Below are positions 17,470 through 26,277 of a stretch of DNA of 64,000 bases, piece after piece. Made by a program: the position numbers and the translations under genes. Within the stretch, counting starts at the first letter, position 1. Every line of letters starts with the position of its first letter. Under the pieces are notes generated by a model, which did no database searches, had not been told where the DNA came from, and saw only the letters and a program-made list of their open reading frames with translations. This DNA is from SZUA-430 sp034440175 (GTDB lineage: Bacteria; Pseudomonadota; Alphaproteobacteria; Micropepsales; Micropepsaceae). The DNA lies in the NCBI GenBank assembly GCA_034440175.1, contig JAWXBO010000003.1:5337-69336 (forward strand). The letters run 5' to 3'.

Positions 17470-17889
17470 ATGACAGCACAGCAACGTATCGATTTTGCGA
17501 CACTCAAGCGCCCGCGCACGCCCAATACATTTCTGATGGCCCCTGAGGGCTTTTGCCCATTCGCGAAAGCCGACGTTGTGTCAGCGGTGTATAGCGTTGG
17601 GGCGAAAAAGTTGCGGCAGGAATTCCTGAGCGCCGCCATTGCTCAGAAACGGGTATCGCATTCCTTCGCGGACGACGCGGGACTTTATGATGATTTTATA
17701 GTGCGATCGGCCCTGTTTGGATTTCCAGACCATGTGGCGGTAAAATTTCTGGACGTGAAGGGCGGTAAATCGACCCTCGCCATATATTCGCGGTCGGTCT
17801 ATGGCCGGTCGGACCTAGGGGTTAACCGGGCCCGCACTTTGGCGTGGATGGCGCTTGTCAACAGTAGCGTTAAGCCGTTGGCTCGCTAA
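17470..17889 (+). CDS. DUF1499 family protein
   Basis: The 139-residue protein opens with LKRPRTPNTFLMAPEGFCP, the DUF1499 signature (R-x-P-N-x-[FY]). Typical downstream segments are DDFIVRSALFGFPDHVAVKFLD and RSVYGRSDLGVNRARTLAWM. The family function is unknown. I take the ATG at 17470 rather than the earlier start at 17410, because the upstream frame overlaps the phasin terminator. Confidence 0.85.
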   Translation: MTAQQRIDFATLKRPRTPNTFLMAPEGFCPFAKADVVSAVYSVGAKKLRQEFLSAAIAQKRVSHSFADDAGLYDDFIVRSALFGFPDHVAVKFLDVKGGKSTLAIYSRSVYGRSDLGVNRARTLAWMALVNSSVKPLAR

Positions 17890-17993
17890 ATTCCGTAACC
17901 CAGGCTCAACTTGGTGCTTTCAATCCGGCGGGGGCATCATATTTAATGAACTCCACAGAATGACGTCAAACATGGGAAGATTTTGCGGCTAGC

Positions 17994-18323
17994 ATGACGA
18001 AGCAAAACGGTGATCGCGATGGGCAGGGACCCTCGACCGGTCTTGTCACAAAGACGCGACCCAAGACCAAAAAGCCCAGCCTTTACAAGGTGCTTATGCT
18101 AAATGACGACTACACGCCGATGGAGTTCGTCGTTCATGTGCTTGAGCGGTTTTTCAATAAGGGGCGCGAGGATGCAGAAGTCATCATGCTGGCGGTGCAC
18201 CGGCAAGGGGTCGGCATTTGCGGGGTCTACACCTACGAAGTTGCAGAAACCAAGGTTGCACAAGTGATCGATTTCGCCCGGCGGCATCAGCATCCATTAC
18301 AGTGCACACTTGAAAAGGAATGA
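17994..18323 (+). CDS. clpS: ATP-dependent Clp protease adaptor ClpS
   Basis: The 109-residue adaptor has the signature LMLNDDYTPMEFVVHVLERFF (split here around residues 34-54), the downstream AMLAVH-like segment EVIMLAVHRQGVGICGVYTYEVAETKV, and a flexible N-terminal tail. ClpS delivers N-degron substrates to ClpA in the cytoplasm. The clpA gene starts 49 nt downstream in the same orientation, the usual alphaproteobacterial pair. Confidence 0.95.
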   Translation: MTKQNGDRDGQGPSTGLVTKTRPKTKKPSLYKVLMLNDDYTPMEFVVHVLERFFNKGREDAEVIMLAVHRQGVGICGVYTYEVAETKVAQVIDFARRHQHPLQCTLEKE

Positions 18324-18371
18324 TAGACTGGTCCGGTTCTAGGGGCGCGCAGTTTACGAAAGGCAGAGCGA

Positions 18372-20726
18372 GTGGCGAGTTTTTCCAAATCCCTGCAGAG
18401 CACGCTCCATCGTGCGATGGCGCTCGCCAATGAGCGCAATCACGAATATGCGACGCTTGAGCATTTGCTCCTGTCGCTGATCGAAGACCAGGACGCCATC
18501 GCCGTGATGCGGGCGTGCAGCGTGGATGTCGATGCGCTCAAGCGCACGCTTGCGTCTTATGTCGATACGGATTTGTCGACACTTGTCGTCGATGACGGCG
18601 AAGATGCCAAACCGACGGCGGGCTTTCAACGGGTTGTCCAGCGCGCGGTCATTCATGTTCAATCGTCGGGACGCGAAGAGGTGACGGGCGCGAATATTCT
18701 TGTCGCCATTTTTGCCGAGCGCGAAAGTCATGCCGCCTATTTTCTGGGTGAGCAGAACATGACGCGCTATGATGCCGTCAGTTACATCAGTCACGGTATC
18801 GCCAAGCGCCCGGGGGCCACGGAGGCGCGGCCGGTGCGGGGTGCCGATGAAGAAGAAGACGGCGAGAAAGCGGTCAAGCAGGGCACCGAAGCGCTTGAAG
18901 CGTATTGCGTCAATCTCAATGCCAAGGCGCGGCAGGGCAAGATCGATCCCCTGATCGGGCGTGAGGCCGAAGTGGACCGCACCATCCAGATACTTTGCCG
19001 CCGGCAAAAGAACAATCCTTTGCTGGTCGGCGATCCGGGCGTGGGCAAGACGGCGATCGCCGAAGGCCTGGCGCGCAAGATCATCAACAATGAAGTGCCG
19101 GAAGTTTTGCGCGACTGCACAATCTTTTCGCTGGACATGGGATCTCTGATTGCAGGGACACGCTATCGCGGGGATTTTGAAGAGCGTCTGAAGAATGTGC
19201 TGAAGGAGCTGGAGAACTTCAAAGGCGCGATTTTGTTCATCGATGAAATTCATACGGTGATTGGCGCCGGGGCGACGAGCGGCGGGGCGATGGATGCGTC
19301 GAACCTGCTGAAGCCCGCCTTGCAGTCGGGGACTTTGCGCTGTGTCGGTTCGACGACCTATAAGGAATTCCGCCAGCACTTCGAAAAAGATCGCGCTCTG
19401 GCGCGGCGCTTTCAGAAAATTGATGTGGGTGAGCCCTCCATTCCCGATGCGATCAAGATCCTGAAGGGTCTGAAGCCGTATTACGAGAGCTATCACAAGG
19501 TCCGCTATACCAGCGACGCGGTGAAAGCGGCGGTCGAGCTTTCGGCGAAATACATCAATGACCGCAAGCTGCCCGACAAGGCAATTGACGTGATTGACGA
19601 GACCGGCGCGTCGCAGATGCTGCTGCCGGAAGGCAAGCGCAAGAAAGTGATCGGCGTCAAAGAGATCGAAGATGTGATCGCACGGATGGCGCGCATACCA
19701 CCGAAATCCGTATCGAAGAACGACGCGGAGTCGCTGCGCGATCTTGAAATGAATATGAGCCATGTGGTCTTTGGTCAGGCTGAAGCCATCACGGCGCTGA
19801 CGGCGGCGATCAAGATGGCGCGGGCGGGCTTGCGTGATCCCGAGAAGCCGATCGGATGTTATTTGTTCTCGGGCCCCACGGGTGTCGGCAAAACGGAAGT
19901 CGCCAAGCAGCTGGCCAAAATCATGGGCGTTGAACTGTTACGCTTTGATATGTCGGAGTATATGGAGCGCCATTCCGTGAGCCGACTGATTGGCGCGCCG
20001 CCGGGCTATGTGGGTTTTGACCAGGGCGGCCTGCTGACGGACGGTGTCGATCAGCATCCGCATTGCGTGTTACTGCTGGATGAAATCGAGAAGGCGCATC
20101 CGGACATCTTCAACATTCTGCTGCAAGTGATGGACCACGGCAAGCTGACCGATCACAACGGCAAAAAGATCGACTTCCGCAATGTGGTGCTGATCATGAC
20201 CACGAATGCGGGCGCCTCGGACGCGGCGAAAGAATCGATCGGCTTCGGACGCGGCAAGCGTGAGGGCGAGGATTCCGAAGCGATCAAGCGGCTGTTTACG
20301 CCGGAGTTCCGCAACAGGCTTGATGCGGTGGTGCCGTTCAAGGCCTTGACCGCTGAAACCGTTGGACGAGTGGTTGAGAAGTTTGTGCTGCAGCTTGAGG
20401 CGCAGCTGAGTGACCGGAATGTGACGTTCGAGCTGTCAACGGAGGCGACGCGCTGGCTGGCCGAGCGGGGCTATGACGAAGCGTTTGGGGCGCGGCCACT
20501 GGCGCGGCTTATCCAGGATCAAATCAAGAAACCGCTGGCTGACGAAATTTTGTTTGGCAGGCTGTTGCGCGGTGGCACTGTGCGCGTGTTGCTCAAGGAC
20601 GACCAATCCGGCCTGACCTTCGACATCATTGAAGCGCCGCATTTGCCGGTTAAAGTGAAGACCAAGGGTGAAGACACAGACAGTGACGAAGAATCCGAAC
20701 CTCAAGAGCCCGAATTGGTGAAATGA
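18372..20726 (+). CDS. clpA: ATP-dependent Clp protease ATP-binding subunit ClpA
   Basis: This 784-residue double AAA+ unfoldase has a Clp N domain (about residues 1-145), first-ring Walker A GDPGVGKTAIAEG (about 219-231) and Walker B ILFIDEIHT, and second-ring Walker A GPTGVGKTEVAKQ (about 502-514) with LLLDEIEKAHPD. The start is GTG at 18372. It feeds substrates to ClpP, with ClpS as adaptor from the gene upstream. The acidic C-terminal tail (EDTDSDEESEPQEPE) is longer than in E. coli ClpA. Its stop overlaps the start of a secreted-protein gene. Confidence 0.95.
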   Translation: MASFSKSLQSTLHRAMALANERNHEYATLEHLLLSLIEDQDAIAVMRACSVDVDALKRTLASYVDTDLSTLVVDDGEDAKPTAGFQRVVQRAVIHVQSSGREEVTGANILVAIFAERESHAAYFLGEQNMTRYDAVSYISHGIAKRPGATEARPVRGADEEEDGEKAVKQGTEALEAYCVNLNAKARQGKIDPLIGREAEVDRTIQILCRRQKNNPLLVGDPGVGKTAIAEGLARKIINNEVPEVLRDCTIFSLDMGSLIAGTRYRGDFEERLKNVLKELENFKGAILFIDEIHTVIGAGATSGGAMDASNLLKPALQSGTLRCVGSTTYKEFRQHFEKDRALARRFQKIDVGEPSIPDAIKILKGLKPYYESYHKVRYTSDAVKAAVELSAKYINDRKLPDKAIDVIDETGASQMLLPEGKRKKVIGVKEIEDVIARMARIPPKSVSKNDAESLRDLEMNMSHVVFGQAEAITALTAAIKMARAGLRDPEKPIGCYLFSGPTGVGKTEVAKQLAKIMGVELLRFDMSEYMERHSVSRLIGAPPGYVGFDQGGLLTDGVDQHPHCVLLLDEIEKAHPDIFNILLQVMDHGKLTDHNGKKIDFRNVVLIMTTNAGASDAAKESIGFGRGKREGEDSEAIKRLFTPEFRNRLDAVVPFKALTAETVGRVVEKFVLQLEAQLSDRNVTFELSTEATRWLAERGYDEAFGARPLARLIQDQIKKPLADEILFGRLLRGGTVRVLLKDDQSGLTFDIIEAPHLPVKVKTKGEDTDSDEESEPQEPELVK

Positions 20727-21361
20727 CGCGCGTTTGTTTTATCGTTTTTGCTTTTCTGCTCTTTGCCGGTCCGGTGTGGGCGGACGAAGACATCAGTATT
20801 CGTGGAAACTTCCCGCAGTTGCTGGCGCGGGGGGAGACGACGCCGCAAATGGCCAATCGCATTGCGGTGGCCCTGATCAGTCTCGACCGTTTGATCGCGC
20901 CGCCTTGCGGCAGGAAGCGGGTATTTGTGTTCTCTGGCGCCGACTATGTCGATGTCGATGATTTGTCGGTGCGCGTCGATCCCGCGAAGCCCGGTGTGTG
21001 GCGTTTCGTGATTTTGGGCAAAGGGTGTTGGGCGACGCGCGTTCACAATGTCTTTGTCTTTCCGCGGGGCACCCGCCCGGCAGAGATTCGCGCCGCCGCT
21101 CCGGGGCGCACGGTCGCCGGTCTCAAGTATCAACAGCAAGCCATGCAGCTGGTGTTTCGTGAGGCCAATGGTATCGCCATCAGATCAAATTGCGATGAAG
21201 CGGCGTACCTCACCGATACGGCGGTGACGAAGGTTCGCCGCCGTGGCCAGCCCTGGGAAGAAAATTGGTTGGCCACTGCCTGCGATATTACGCGCAAATT
21301 TCTGGTCATGTTCACGCCGGACGGCGGCAAGATGCGGGTTGCGGTGGTGTTGAACGATTGA
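20723..21361 (+). CDS. Exported protein of unknown function, coupled to clpA
   Basis: The 212-residue protein has a clear signal peptide (MTRVCFIVFAFLLFAGPVWA) and four cysteines in the mature part (PPCGRKR, GKGCWATR, SNCDEAAY, ATACDITR), consistent with periplasmic disulfides. I recognise no domain. Its ATG overlaps the clpA stop (ATGA), so translation is probably coupled to a cytoplasmic protease subunit. That pairing is not explained by known Clp biology. Confidence 0.75.
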   Translation: MTRVCFIVFAFLLFAGPVWADEDISIRGNFPQLLARGETTPQMANRIAVALISLDRLIAPPCGRKRVFVFSGADYVDVDDLSVRVDPAKPGVWRFVILGKGCWATRVHNVFVFPRGTRPAEIRAAAPGRTVAGLKYQQQAMQLVFREANGIAIRSNCDEAAYLTDTAVTKVRRRGQPWEENWLATACDITRKFLVMFTPDGGKMRVAVVLND

Positions 21362-21372
21362 GCCGGGATGGC

Positions 21373-22005
21373 TCAGGAAATCAACACCGGGGTTTCGTGG
21401 ATGTTGAGATTGTTGTGAATGCAGTCACAAATGTAGTTGCCGACGTCGGCGCGGCTGATCGAGCCGTTGCGGTAATCGCCGGGCTTCGACAAGACTTTTA
21501 CGTGACCCCGTTTCTTGCGGTTGGTCAACAGGCCGGGACGCAGAATCGTCCAGTCTTTGTGGCTTTTCATAATGAGCGATTCAGCGCGGTCTTTGTCTTC
21601 GTAGTTCCGTTTCAACATAAACGGATAGAAGATTTTCTCATACAAGAACCCGCCTTTTCCCTTGCTGTCGCCCGCGCCGATGCCGCTCAGAAAAATCAAA
21701 CGTTTCACGCCCTGCCGGTTCATCACGGTCAGGATGGTTGAGATGGCATCGGAAAACACTGTTACCGTCTCGCGACCAGTGCGGGCTGCCAAAGTGACAG
21801 CTACGGCGTCACAGCCTTTGATCGCCTGCTCAAGCAAGAGTTCATTGCGCGCGTCGCCTTTGTACCAGGCCAGCCGCGCGTCGGTGAGGGCTGATTGACC
21901 GGGGTTGCGCGCGACGGCTGTGACCGACCATCCGCGCACCAGCGCATCCTTGACGGTTTCCAGTCCACAACCTTTACTTGCGCCAATGACAGCGATTTTA
22001 GTCAT
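21373..22005 (-). CDS. NAD(P)-binding Rossmann-fold protein (NmrA/SDR_a5-like)
   Basis: The 210-residue protein opens MTKIAVIGASKGCGLETVKDAL, an NAD(P)-binding glycine motif of the atypical SDR type, then VTAVARNPGQ and LIFLSGIGAGDSKGKGG. Enzymes of this shape are often annotated as NAD(P)H-binding or flavin-reductase-like. It lacks the classical Tyr-x3-Lys context, so the reaction is unknown. It is the last gene of a tight minus-strand trio with the HIT and FemAB-like genes (10-nt gap to the HIT gene). Confidence 0.8.
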   Translation of the reverse strand: MTKIAVIGASKGCGLETVKDALVRGWSVTAVARNPGQSALTDARLAWYKGDARNELLLEQAIKGCDAVAVTLAARTGRETVTVFSDAISTILTVMNRQGVKRLIFLSGIGAGDSKGKGGFLYEKIFYPFMLKRNYEDKDRAESLIMKSHKDWTILRPGLLTNRKKRGHVKVLSKPGDYRNGSISRADVGNYICDCIHNNLNIHETPVLIS

Positions 22006-22015
22006 ACCTAAGGCC

Positions 22016-22435
22016 CTATTGCAGCGCGGCCGATATTTTGGCGGCCAGAGATTTCAACTTGTCGAAGTCAGCTTTGTCGCGCGCGTGCAGGTTCAGGTCA
22101 ATGCCGCCCGAGCGCGGAATAATGTGAAAGTGGATATGAAACACGCTTTGCCCTGCGGCGGCGCCATTCAATTGTGCCAGCATTATGCCGGGCGGTTTGG
22201 TTACTTGCTTGACGGCTGCTGCCACTTTTTGTGTTGTGGTGATCAAGGCGGCGGCGCTGTCGGGGCTCAAGTCAAAGATGGTTTCTGCGTGTTCCTTCGG
22301 GATGACCAAGGTGTGGCCTTCGGCCTGAGGCATGATGTCCAGGAAGGCGATGGTAGAGTTGTCTTCGTAGACCTTGAAGCACGGCACCTCACCGCGAATG
22401 ATCTTGGCGAATATGTTGTCGGGATCGTAGGCCAT
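22016..22435 (-). CDS. HIT family nucleotide-binding protein
   Basis: The 139-residue protein has the histidine triad HIHFHIIPR (about residues 98-106), the N-terminal NIFAKIIRGEVPCFKVYED and the central EGHTLVIPKEHAE, as in the Hint branch. These enzymes hydrolyse nucleoside phosphoramidates or related nucleotide conjugates. I use the ATG at 22435, 4 nt after the stop of the FemAB-like gene. The open frame further upstream lies inside that gene. Confidence 0.92.
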   Translation of the reverse strand: MAYDPDNIFAKIIRGEVPCFKVYEDNSTIAFLDIMPQAEGHTLVIPKEHAETIFDLSPDSAAALITTTQKVAAAVKQVTKPPGIMLAQLNGAAAGQSVFHIHFHIIPRSGGIDLNLHARDKADFDKLKSLAAKISAALQ

Positions 22436-22439
22436 GGTG

Positions 22440-23594
22440 TTACTCCGGTTTCCTGAAGGGAGAATGTTCGCCCAATTCTTCGATCGCTTCGCCGACAGCG
22501 CGGCGTTCCTCTTTGAGGTAGCGGGCGACGGCATCGCGCAGACCGGGATGGGCGATCCAGTGGGACGAGTACGTGCGTACGGGCAGGTAGCCACGCGCCA
22601 GCTTGTGTTCGCCCTGGGCGCCGGCCTCAACGGTTTTCAGACCTTTTGAAATCGCGAATTCAATCGCCTGATAGTAGCACAATTCGAAATGCAGGAAGGG
22701 GTGGTGCTCTATGGCCCCCCAATTGCGGCCATAGAGCGTATCTGAGCCGATGAAGTTTAGCGCGCCTGCGATAGTGCGGCCTTGGCGTTTGGCCATGATC
22801 AGCAAGGTTTGGTCAGCCATGCTTTGTGAGATCAGGCTGAAGAAATTGCGCGTGAGATAGGGTGAACCCCATTTGCGCGAGCCCGTGTCGGTGTAGAATT
22901 CGAAGAAGGCGTCCCAGTGCGCTTCTCTTAAATCGCTGCCGGTCAGGAGTTCGATCTCGATCCCGGCGCTGAGCGCTTCTTTGCGTTCGCGGCGGAGATT
23001 TTTGCGCTTGATCGCGGACAGGGCTGAGAGAAACTCGTCAAAGGTCCGGTAGCCCGCATTTTGCCAATGAAACTGCTGATCATGGCGCGGCAAAAAGCCG
23101 AGTTGGGTCAGCGCTTCGGCTTCGTCCTGTTGTTGAAATGTGATGTGTACGGATGAAAGTACAAGTTTTTGCGCGAAGGCCATGACGGCGCGCGCCAAGG
23201 CCTGACGGTGTTGGGAATTTCCGCCGGTCAAAAGGCGTGGGCCGCTTGCCGGGGTGAAGGGTACGGTAATCTGAAGTTTGGGATAATACGCGCCACCTGC
23301 GCGCTCGAACGCCTGAGCCCAGCCATGGTCGAAAACGTATTCGCCATAAGAATGGCTTTTGATGTACATCGGCGCGGCGCCCACGAGAGCGCCTGGTTGT
23401 TCCAGTAAGAGGTGAGCGGGTTGCCAGCCGGATTGCCGTGTTGCCGATCCGCTTTGCTCAAGCGCAAAAAGGAACGCGTGCGAGACGAATGGGTTGAACG
23501 GCGCACCATGCGGGTTTGCCAGCGCATCCCATGAGGCAGGTGACACCGCCGAGATTGATTCAATCAGGCGTGCGCTTGGTTGAAGCTTGGTCAA
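22440..23594 (-). CDS. FemAB/GNAT-fold 'peptidogalycan biosynthesis' protein (DUF482)
   Basis: This 384-residue COG3146-type protein has the family segments HGAPFNPFVSHAFLFALEQSGSA and PMYIKSHSYGEYVFDHGWA. It also has the C-terminal acyltransferase part GSDTLYGRNWGAIEHHPFLHFELCYYQAIEFAI, followed by EAGAQGEHKLARGY. The family resembles aminoacyl-tRNA-dependent FemAB transferases, but its true substrate is unproven. It is the first gene of the trio with the HIT and Rossmann genes. Confidence 0.85.
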   Translation of the reverse strand: MTKLQPSARLIESISAVSPASWDALANPHGAPFNPFVSHAFLFALEQSGSATRQSGWQPAHLLLEQPGALVGAAPMYIKSHSYGEYVFDHGWAQAFERAGGAYYPKLQITVPFTPASGPRLLTGGNSQHRQALARAVMAFAQKLVLSSVHITFQQQDEAEALTQLGFLPRHDQQFHWQNAGYRTFDEFLSALSAIKRKNLRRERKEALSAGIEIELLTGSDLREAHWDAFFEFYTDTGSRKWGSPYLTRNFFSLISQSMADQTLLIMAKRQGRTIAGALNFIGSDTLYGRNWGAIEHHPFLHFELCYYQAIEFAISKGLKTVEAGAQGEHKLARGYLPVRTYSSHWIAHPGLRDAVARYLKEERRAVGEAIEELGEHSPFRKPE

Positions 23595-23633
23595 GGTAGA
23601 AATTCACCGCGGTGAAAATATCAGTGTCACAAC

Positions 23634-24101
23634 TCAATCAATTTCGAAAATGGCTTCTACCTCGACCGCCACGTTTCGCGGCAGGGAGCCGGCACCGACG
23701 GCGGCGCGGGCGTGTTTGCCCCGGTCACCAAAGACCTGGACGATCGTGTCGGAAGCGCCGTTGACGACTTCGGGATGTTGAGCAAAGCCCGGTACGGCGT
23801 TGACGAAACCGGTGAGTTTCACGCAGCGTTTGACGCGGTCGAGATTTCCGGCGCAGGCTTCGCGGACCTGGGCTATGATGTTCAAGGCGCAAAGCCTGGC
23901 TGCGGCTTGACCTTGTTCGACGGTGAAGTCTTTGCCGACCTGGCCCACATATTCCAATCCGTTCGGACCCAAGGTCACCTGGCCTGAGACAAACACCAGG
24001 TTTCCGCTGACGACGAAGGGCACATAATTTGCGACCGGCGCGACGGCTTTGGGTAGAGTGATTCCAAGGTCTTTGAGGTGCGCGTCGATGCGTCCGGTCA
24101 T
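23634..24101 (-). CDS. RidA family protein (YjgF/YER057c/UK114)
   Basis: The 155-residue protein is a longer RidA-type member with VAPVANYVPFVVSGNLVFVSGQV (about residues 20-42), AAARLCALNIIAQV and a C-terminal PRNVAVEVEAIFEI. RidA-like enzymes hydrolyse reactive enamine/imine intermediates. The canonical catalytic Arg of RidA (in the CTVY/R-x-R context) is not obvious, so this could be a non-RidA subfamily. I use the ATG at 24101; the open frame extends to 24374. It is divergent from aguA. Confidence 0.85.
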   Translation of the reverse strand: MTGRIDAHLKDLGITLPKAVAPVANYVPFVVSGNLVFVSGQVTLGPNGLEYVGQVGKDFTVEQGQAAARLCALNIIAQVREACAGNLDRVKRCVKLTGFVNAVPGFAQHPEVVNGASDTIVQVFGDRGKHARAAVGAGSLPRNVAVEVEAIFEID

Positions 24102-24195
24102 GATGCAGTCCCTTTGCGAATTCCGGTTGGCCATGCAAGAAACGTGAGCCTCGCAAATTGCCAAGACCCTTGCAACTGACAGATAGTGAGATTCG

Positions 24196-25272
24196 ATGAC
24201 AAAACGACTTGATGCCGATGATCGCTGCCCGGTGCGTGACGGTTTGTACATGCCGGCGGAATGGGCACCCCACGCGCGGACCTGGATGGCGTGGCCGTGC
24301 CGGTTGGAGCCGTGGGGATCGGCGGAGGGTCTGTTGCGGGCGCAGGTGGGCCTTGCGGGCGTGGCACGTGCCATATCGGGGTTCGAGAAAGTAACGATGG
24401 CCGTGCGTCCTCAAGACAAGGACGAAGCGCGGATGGCGCTGGGCAAGGGCATTGAATTTCTTGAAGTCGACATCGATGATTCGTGGACGCGCGATATCGG
24501 CCCGGTGTTTGTAACCGATGGCCGCGACGGCGTTGCCGGTGTGCATTGGCGCTTTAACGGTTGGGGGAACAAATATCATCCCTATGAAAATGACGCGGCC
24601 CTGAGTGGGCGGATCATCGAGGCGCTGGATATGCGGCGCTATGAAGGGCCGATGGTGCTGGAGGGCGGCTCGCTTTCGGTCGACGGCGAAGGGACGTTGA
24701 TGACGACGGAGCAGTGCTTGCTCAATGCCAATCGCAATCCGAACTTGAGCTTACAGCAGATCGAAGAGCGCTTGGCACTTTATCTTGGCGCTACCAAAAT
24801 CATCTGGTTGGGAGAAGGTCTAGAAGATGATGAAACCGATGGCCATGTCGATAACATCGCGTGCTTTGCGGGGCCCGGCCGCGTGATGGTGTATGCACCT
24901 CAATCGAAGGGCGATTTGAATGACCGGGTGATGCGGGATAATCTGGCGCGTCTGAAATCGGCGCGGGATGCGAAGGGCCGCGCGCTGGAGATTATCGAAA
25001 TTCCCGAGCCCGCGCCCCGAGAGCGCCATGACGGGCGGCGGCTTGATATGAGTTACATCAATTTCTACTATACGAATTACGGGGTGGTGATGCCGTCGTT
25101 CGACGATCCCAAGGATGGTGAGGCGCTCAGGATTGTGCAGAAGGCGTTTCCTGACCGGCGGGTTGTTCAGGTGCCCAGCCTTGATCTTGTGCAAGGCGGT
25201 GGTGGTATTCACTGCATCACGCAGCAGCAACCGGCGGGCGAGGCGTTGAAAGCGGAAAGGTTCGAGCGATGA
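24196..25272 (+). CDS. aguA: Agmatine deiminase
   Basis: The 358-residue enzyme is of the peptidyl-arginine-deiminase fold. It has DDSWTRDIGPVFVTDG (about residues 94-109), the catalytic His region DDETDGHVDNIACF, and the nucleophile Cys in GGGGIHCITQQQP (about residues 334-346). It converts agmatine to N-carbamoylputrescine and ammonia. The length fits the family (about 350-370). The stop codon overlaps the aguB start, so AguA and AguB form the two-step agmatine-to-putrescine route. Confidence 0.94.
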   Translation: MTKRLDADDRCPVRDGLYMPAEWAPHARTWMAWPCRLEPWGSAEGLLRAQVGLAGVARAISGFEKVTMAVRPQDKDEARMALGKGIEFLEVDIDDSWTRDIGPVFVTDGRDGVAGVHWRFNGWGNKYHPYENDAALSGRIIEALDMRRYEGPMVLEGGSLSVDGEGTLMTTEQCLLNANRNPNLSLQQIEERLALYLGATKIIWLGEGLEDDETDGHVDNIACFAGPGRVMVYAPQSKGDLNDRVMRDNLARLKSARDAKGRALEIIEIPEPAPRERHDGRRLDMSYINFYYTNYGVVMPSFDDPKDGEALRIVQKAFPDRRVVQVPSLDLVQGGGGIHCITQQQPAGEALKAERFER

Positions 25273-26144
25273 GACAGGTCACAATTGCCGCCACGCAAAT
25301 GGCTTGCGGGCCAGACCGGGCGGCCAATGTCGCGAATGCGAAACGCCTGGTGCGTGAAGCGAAGGCGAAAGGCGCGCAGGTCGTTTTGATTCAGGAACTG
25401 TTCGATACGCCCTATTTTTGCAAGGACCAGTTCGCGAAACATTTCGCATTGGCGGAGCCGTTTGAAGGCAATGGGCTGATCAAGGAGTTTTCGGCTTTGG
25501 CACGAGAACTGAACGTCGTGTTGCCGCTGTCGTTTTTTGAGCGGGCGAACAATGCTCACTTTAACTCTTTGGCGATGATCGACGCGGATGGGTCGGTGCT
25601 GGGACTTTATCGCAAGTCGCATATTCCGGACGGGCCCGGGTACCAGGAGAAGTATTACTTCAATCCCGGGGACACTGGTTTTAAGGTTTGGGAGACGCGG
25701 TATGGCAAGATCGGCGCGGGGATATGTTGGGACCAGTGGTTTCCCGAAGGCGCGCGCGCCATGGCGCTGATGGGGGCGGAGATTTTGTGCTATCCGACGG
25801 CGATCGGCAGCGAACCGCCGCCTGCGCCGGTAGTCGATTCTTCGGCGCATTGGCGGCGTGTGATGCAGGGGCATGCGGGCGCGAACTATCTGCCGCTGAT
25901 CGCCTCGAACCGCATCGGGCGCGAGGTGGGCGATACGTGTGAGATTAATTTCTACGGCACGTCGTTTATTGCAGGACCCACCGGCGAAATTTTGGCCGAT
26001 GCGGGGCGCGACAAGGAAGCGGTGGTGACGGCGACGGTCGATCTCGACGCGATTGCGGTTGCGCGCAATTCATGGGGAATGTTCCGGGATCGGAGGCCGG
26101 AGTTGTATGGCGCGGTGATGACGCTGGATGGGGTGAGGGGGTAG
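25269..26144 (+). CDS. aguB: N-carbamoylputrescine amidase
   Basis: This 291-residue nitrilase-superfamily enzyme has the Glu-Lys-Cys triad: Glu in LIQELFDTPYF (about residue 42), Lys in LYRKSHIPDGPG (about 119) and Cys in GAGICWDQWFPE (about 156). It hydrolyses N-carbamoylputrescine to putrescine, CO2 and ammonia. It overlaps aguA by 4 nt (ATGA). Its last 54 codons and about 120 nt of downstream DNA are repeated in tandem from 26278. Confidence 0.94.
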   Translation: MRQVTIAATQMACGPDRAANVANAKRLVREAKAKGAQVVLIQELFDTPYFCKDQFAKHFALAEPFEGNGLIKEFSALARELNVVLPLSFFERANNAHFNSLAMIDADGSVLGLYRKSHIPDGPGYQEKYYFNPGDTGFKVWETRYGKIGAGICWDQWFPEGARAMALMGAEILCYPTAIGSEPPPAPVVDSSAHWRRVMQGHAGANYLPLIASNRIGREVGDTCEINFYGTSFIAGPTGEILADAGRDKEAVVTATVDLDAIAVARNSWGMFRDRRPELYGAVMTLDGVRG

Positions 26145-26264
26145 GGGGCTTAAATCTTTTTCCGGGAAAAGTTTACACTGACCCCACTTCTAATCACTCC
26201 TGCGGGTCACTAATCTACTATTAGTCGAGGCGCCCGTCAATTAAGTATAGCGTCCCCCTAATTC
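25980..26264 (+). repeat. Tandem repeat unit 1 (aguB 3' end plus downstream DNA)
   Basis: This unit contains the final 54 codons of aguB with its stop codon (to 26144) and about 120 nt of non-coding DNA. The non-coding part includes a TTTACACTGACCCC motif and a perfect ACTAAT-N5-ATTAGT inverted repeat. It is repeated from 26278. Confidence 0.9.
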
Positions 26265-26277
26265 TATTGCGGGGGCG

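Noticed and set aside
18354..19763. 469-residue minus-strand frame
   Set aside because: It lies entirely opposite clpA, whose two Walker motifs are intact; no ribosome binding site or family match.
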